15,362 nt of DNA, from NCBI GenBank assembly GCA_947627815.1, contig CANQXN010000028.1:1-15362 (forward strand), in the 5' to 3' direction. This DNA comes from an uncultured Clostridia bacterium (GTDB lineage: Bacteria > Bacillota > Clostridia > Oscillospirales > CAG-272). Both the position numbers and the translations under genes were made by a program. Shown here piece after piece: positions 13,749 through 15,362 of this stretch; the first letter of the stretch is position 1, and the number at the start of each line of letters is the position of its first letter. Below the pieces are notes generated by a model. That model ran no database searches. It saw only the letters and a list, made by a program, of their open reading frames with translations, and was not told the origin of the DNA.

Positions 13749-14093
13749 GGAGTTGAACCCGCGTCCGAAAACACATCCGTCTGAACTTCTCCGGGCGCAG
13801 GCGGTTATTTTGGCGTCAGCCGTTTCCCTCGGTCACAGGCAAGCCGTCACGCGCTGTGGCTTCGGTAGCTTCATGGTGCATGGCGCGCTCAAAGCTTTGC
13901 GCGCTCACGTTCTCCACTCATCGACGCCCCATCCCCGGCCGTTGACCTCCGGGGTGGAACGGTCACTGCTTAAGCAGCGGCAGGAACAGCGTAATCGTTG
14001 TTCTTTAATTTATAAGATGCCCGTTTTATGGATGTCAGGCGCATCCGCCCGCTATTCAGATTTCCGCGTCCCCGTCGAAACCGGTACGCCCCC
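13735..14093 (-). ncRNA. ssrA: Transfer-messenger RNA (tmRNA), 359 nt
   Basis: On the minus strand the 5' end GGGGGCG (14093-14087) pairs with CGCCTCC before A-CCA at 13735. GTTTCGACGGGGACGCGG is the conserved 5' D-arm region, and GCGGGTTCAACTCCCGC the T-arm. The tag frame reads NNDYAVPAAA and ends TAA at 13970-13972; the resume codon is probably AAG or AAC at 14005-14000. tmRNA with SmpB rescues stalled ribosomes and tags nascent chains for proteolysis. The gene is complete, with encoded CCA, despite hosting the element in its 3' end. ORFs drawn through it are artefacts. Confidence 0.96.
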
Positions 14094-14395
14094 ACGTCGT
14101 CGCGGAAGTCGCGTTATTCGGGGCGCGGCTGTCGCCAAAGGCGCCCGCCGCACCCCTCACACGCTGACTTCGCTCCTCCTCTCCAAACGTGACCCGCTGC
14201 GCTGGGCTCCGATTTGGGGGACGTTTGAAATGGTCCCTGGCCATTTCAAAAAAGGGGATTGCCGGTTTGCTTCGCGCACGGCCCCGGAGAGGCCGCACAC
14301 TCCGCAAACCTATAAGGGTAAATTTCCGACGTACATGCCGCCGGAAATTTAATCTGATTTATTTCTCCGCTGCGGCGGAGAAAGTCTGCGACGCT
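14094..14395. other. Intergenic region between the dehydrogenase gene and ssrA, with three hairpins
   Basis: This is a 302-bp stretch without a gene. Hairpins occur at 14224-14233/14241-14250 (10 bp), 14320-14328/14342-14350 (9 bp) and 14362-14370/14375-14383 (9 bp, 13 bp past the dehydrogenase stop and its likely terminator, though without a T-tract). No clear -10/-35 pair precedes the tmRNA 5' end. tmRNA may be processed from a longer precursor. Confidence 0.55.
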
Positions 14396-15151
14396 TTAGG
14401 TTTTTGCCAGCTTGACAACAATGGTGCTGGGGGTGACTTTGGCGATGAAGCGGTAGAGCTTGAAGAAGGCGCGGGGGGTGTGGAAGGCTTGATCCTTTTT
14501 GGCGGCCTTATAGCTGCCGGAGGCGACTTTTTTGGGGTCGCAGTAGGGGAGGGTCTTGAACATCTTGGAGTTGCCGCGAATTTCGCCCACGTCTAAAAAC
14601 TCCGTGTCCATGGGGCCGGAGCAAACGGCGGTGACGGAGATCTTCCGGTCCCGGAGCTCCTCGCGAAGGCCCAGGGAGAAGCTGGACACATACGCCTGGG
14701 TGGAGCTGTACACCGTCATTCTAGCGTTGGGGCAGAAAGAAGCGATGGAGCTGACGTTCACGATGTGGCCGCCCTCCGGCATATAGGGGAGCGCGATCCG
14801 GGTCACCAGAGTCATGGCCCTCATGTTGAGGTCGCACATCCGGGAGCGAAGCTCCGGGGCCGTCTCCGCCACGTTGGCCAGATATCCGCACCCGGCGCAG
14901 TTGACCAACACCCGGACCTCCGGCTTCTCCTCCTCCAGCTTTCGGGAGAGAAGGCCGAGGTCGGTATCGGAGGTGAGATCCAGGGGCACGCAGACGCTGG
15001 GGAGGGGGAGCGTGGCCGCCAGCTCGTCCAAAAGCGCCTTTCTCCGCGCCACGAGCCAGACCGCCTCCACCTCCGGGAAATTCTCCGCGAGCTGGAGGGC
15101 GTATTCCTTGCCGAGACCGGAGGACGCGCCGGTAATGATGGCAATTTTCAT
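14396..15151 (-). CDS. Short-chain dehydrogenase/reductase, 251 aa, Gln in place of catalytic Lys
   Basis: A Rossmann-fold SDR of classical length. The cofactor motif is TGASSGLG (7-14), with ARR after beta-2 (35-37) suggesting NADP preference, then NCAG (84-87), N109, catalytic Ser135 and Tyr148. The expected YxxxK reads YSSTQ, so position 152 is Gln. The rest (SGPMDTEF) is typical. SDRs reduce carbonyls or oxidise alcohols; no substrate can be inferred. Loss of the Lys would be expected to cripple proton relay, so it may be an atypical enzyme or a binding protein. The start at 15151 follows AAGGTG, which overlaps the stop of the upstream cyclophilin gene 3 bp away, so they form an operon. 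Composition is GC-rich host type. Confidence 0.93.
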   Translation of the reverse strand: MKIAIITGASSGLGKEYALQLAENFPEVEAVWLVARRKALLDELAATLPLPSVCVPLDLTSDTDLGLLSRKLEEEKPEVRVLVNCAGCGYLANVAETAPELRSRMCDLNMRAMTLVTRIALPYMPEGGHIVNVSSIASFCPNARMTVYSSTQAYVSSFSLGLREELRDRKISVTAVCSGPMDTEFLDVGEIRGNSKMFKTLPYCDPKKVASGSYKAAKKDQAFHTPRAFFKLYRFIAKVTPSTIVVKLAKT

Positions 15152-15154
15152 TAT

Positions 15155-15362
15155 TTACACCTTCTGGGGCTCGCCGTAGTCCACGCCAAAGGTCTCTACC
15201 GTCACGGACTTCATGACCTGGGGCTTGCGGGGCTTGTCGTTGTAGTCCACCCGGACATTGGCGATCTCGTCCACCACGTCCATGCCCTCCGTGACCTTGC
15301 CGAAGGCGGCGTACTGGCCGTCGAGGTGCGGGGAATCGGCGTGGACGATGAAGAACTGGCTC
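15155..15362 (-). CDS. Cyclophilin-type peptidyl-prolyl cis-trans isomerase, C-terminal fragment
   Basis: The gene runs off the right edge, so only the last 69 codons are present, ending TAA at 15155. The visible sequence SQFFIVHADSPHLDGQYAAF is the conserved cyclophilin core before GKVTEGMDVVDEI, where Phe and the LDGQYAAFG loop line the active-site groove. The C-terminus (DYGEPQKV) is a short tail. Cyclophilins catalyse Xaa-Pro bond isomerisation during protein folding. It is transcribed with the downstream dehydrogenase, 3 bp between stop and start. Confidence 0.93.
   Translation of the reverse strand, partial: SQFFIVHADSPHLDGQYAAFGKVTEGMDVVDEIANVRVDYNDKPRKPQVMKSVTVETFGVDYGEPQKV

Noticed and set aside
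13753..14352. Open frames across the ssrA region on both strands
   Set aside because: The sequence is tmRNA by its 5' and 3' ends, T-arm and tag frame.

Overview
The window looks like chromosome of a Gram-positive anaerobe of the Bacillota (class Clostridia, probably an Oscillospiraceae-type gut bacterium) carrying an integrated mobile element of about 12 kb. The taxon is an inference from GC-rich host genes, AGGAGG-type ribosome binding sites, consensus sigma-A promoters and the type of recombinases; nothing in the sequence names a species.

Host left flank (1-1746): the 3' end of a tRNA with its terminator, a GC-rich membrane-anchored zinc-ribbon/transglutaminase-like protein gene, and a cluster of strong hairpins. 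Host right flank (13735-15362, all on the minus strand): a complete tmRNA gene (ssrA, 13735-14093), a short-chain dehydrogenase with an unusual active site, and the C-terminal end of a cyclophilin-type peptidyl-prolyl isomerase.

Between them lies an AT-richer element bounded by a 14-bp direct repeat, TGGTGGAGGCGGCG, at 1747-1760 and 13735-13748. The repeat is the last 14 nt of ssrA including its CCA. The element therefore sits in the 3' end of ssrA, and it has separated ssrA from its native terminator, which is now 12 kb away beside the left repeat (1715-1738). A hairpin inside the right end (13661-13704) appears to replace it. Joining the two element ends in silico gives a dyad-symmetric attP-like sequence.

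Element layout, left to right: a 376-bp noncoding left end; an orphan 115-aa gene (+); a convergent 765-aa protein with a glycine-rich segment and a C-terminal PH-like domain (-), driven by a perfect-consensus promoter and divergent from an XRE repressor gene (+); then a minus-strand replication/recombination operon. This operon starts at a strong promoter (10269-10297) and a leader of about 550 nt rich in repeats and hairpins. It encodes a 130-aa SSB-like/DUF669-like protein, a DUF927-type ATPase/helicase, a small translationally coupled and probably frameshifted ORF, a 144-aa orphan and large serine recombinase 1. A second minus-strand module at the right end encodes a 98-aa orphan, an excisionase-like HTH protein, a DUF1643 protein and large serine recombinase 2, and then a C-rich right end with a G-quadruplex-forming motif.

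No relaxase, conjugation, capsid, terminase or tyrosine integrase gene is visible. The combination of two large serine recombinases, a DUF927 helicase, an SSB-like protein and DUF1643 recalls the core of staphylococcal SCC elements, but here it is inserted in ssrA of a clostridial-type host. The XRE/PH-domain pair is the best candidate for an undescribed cargo system.
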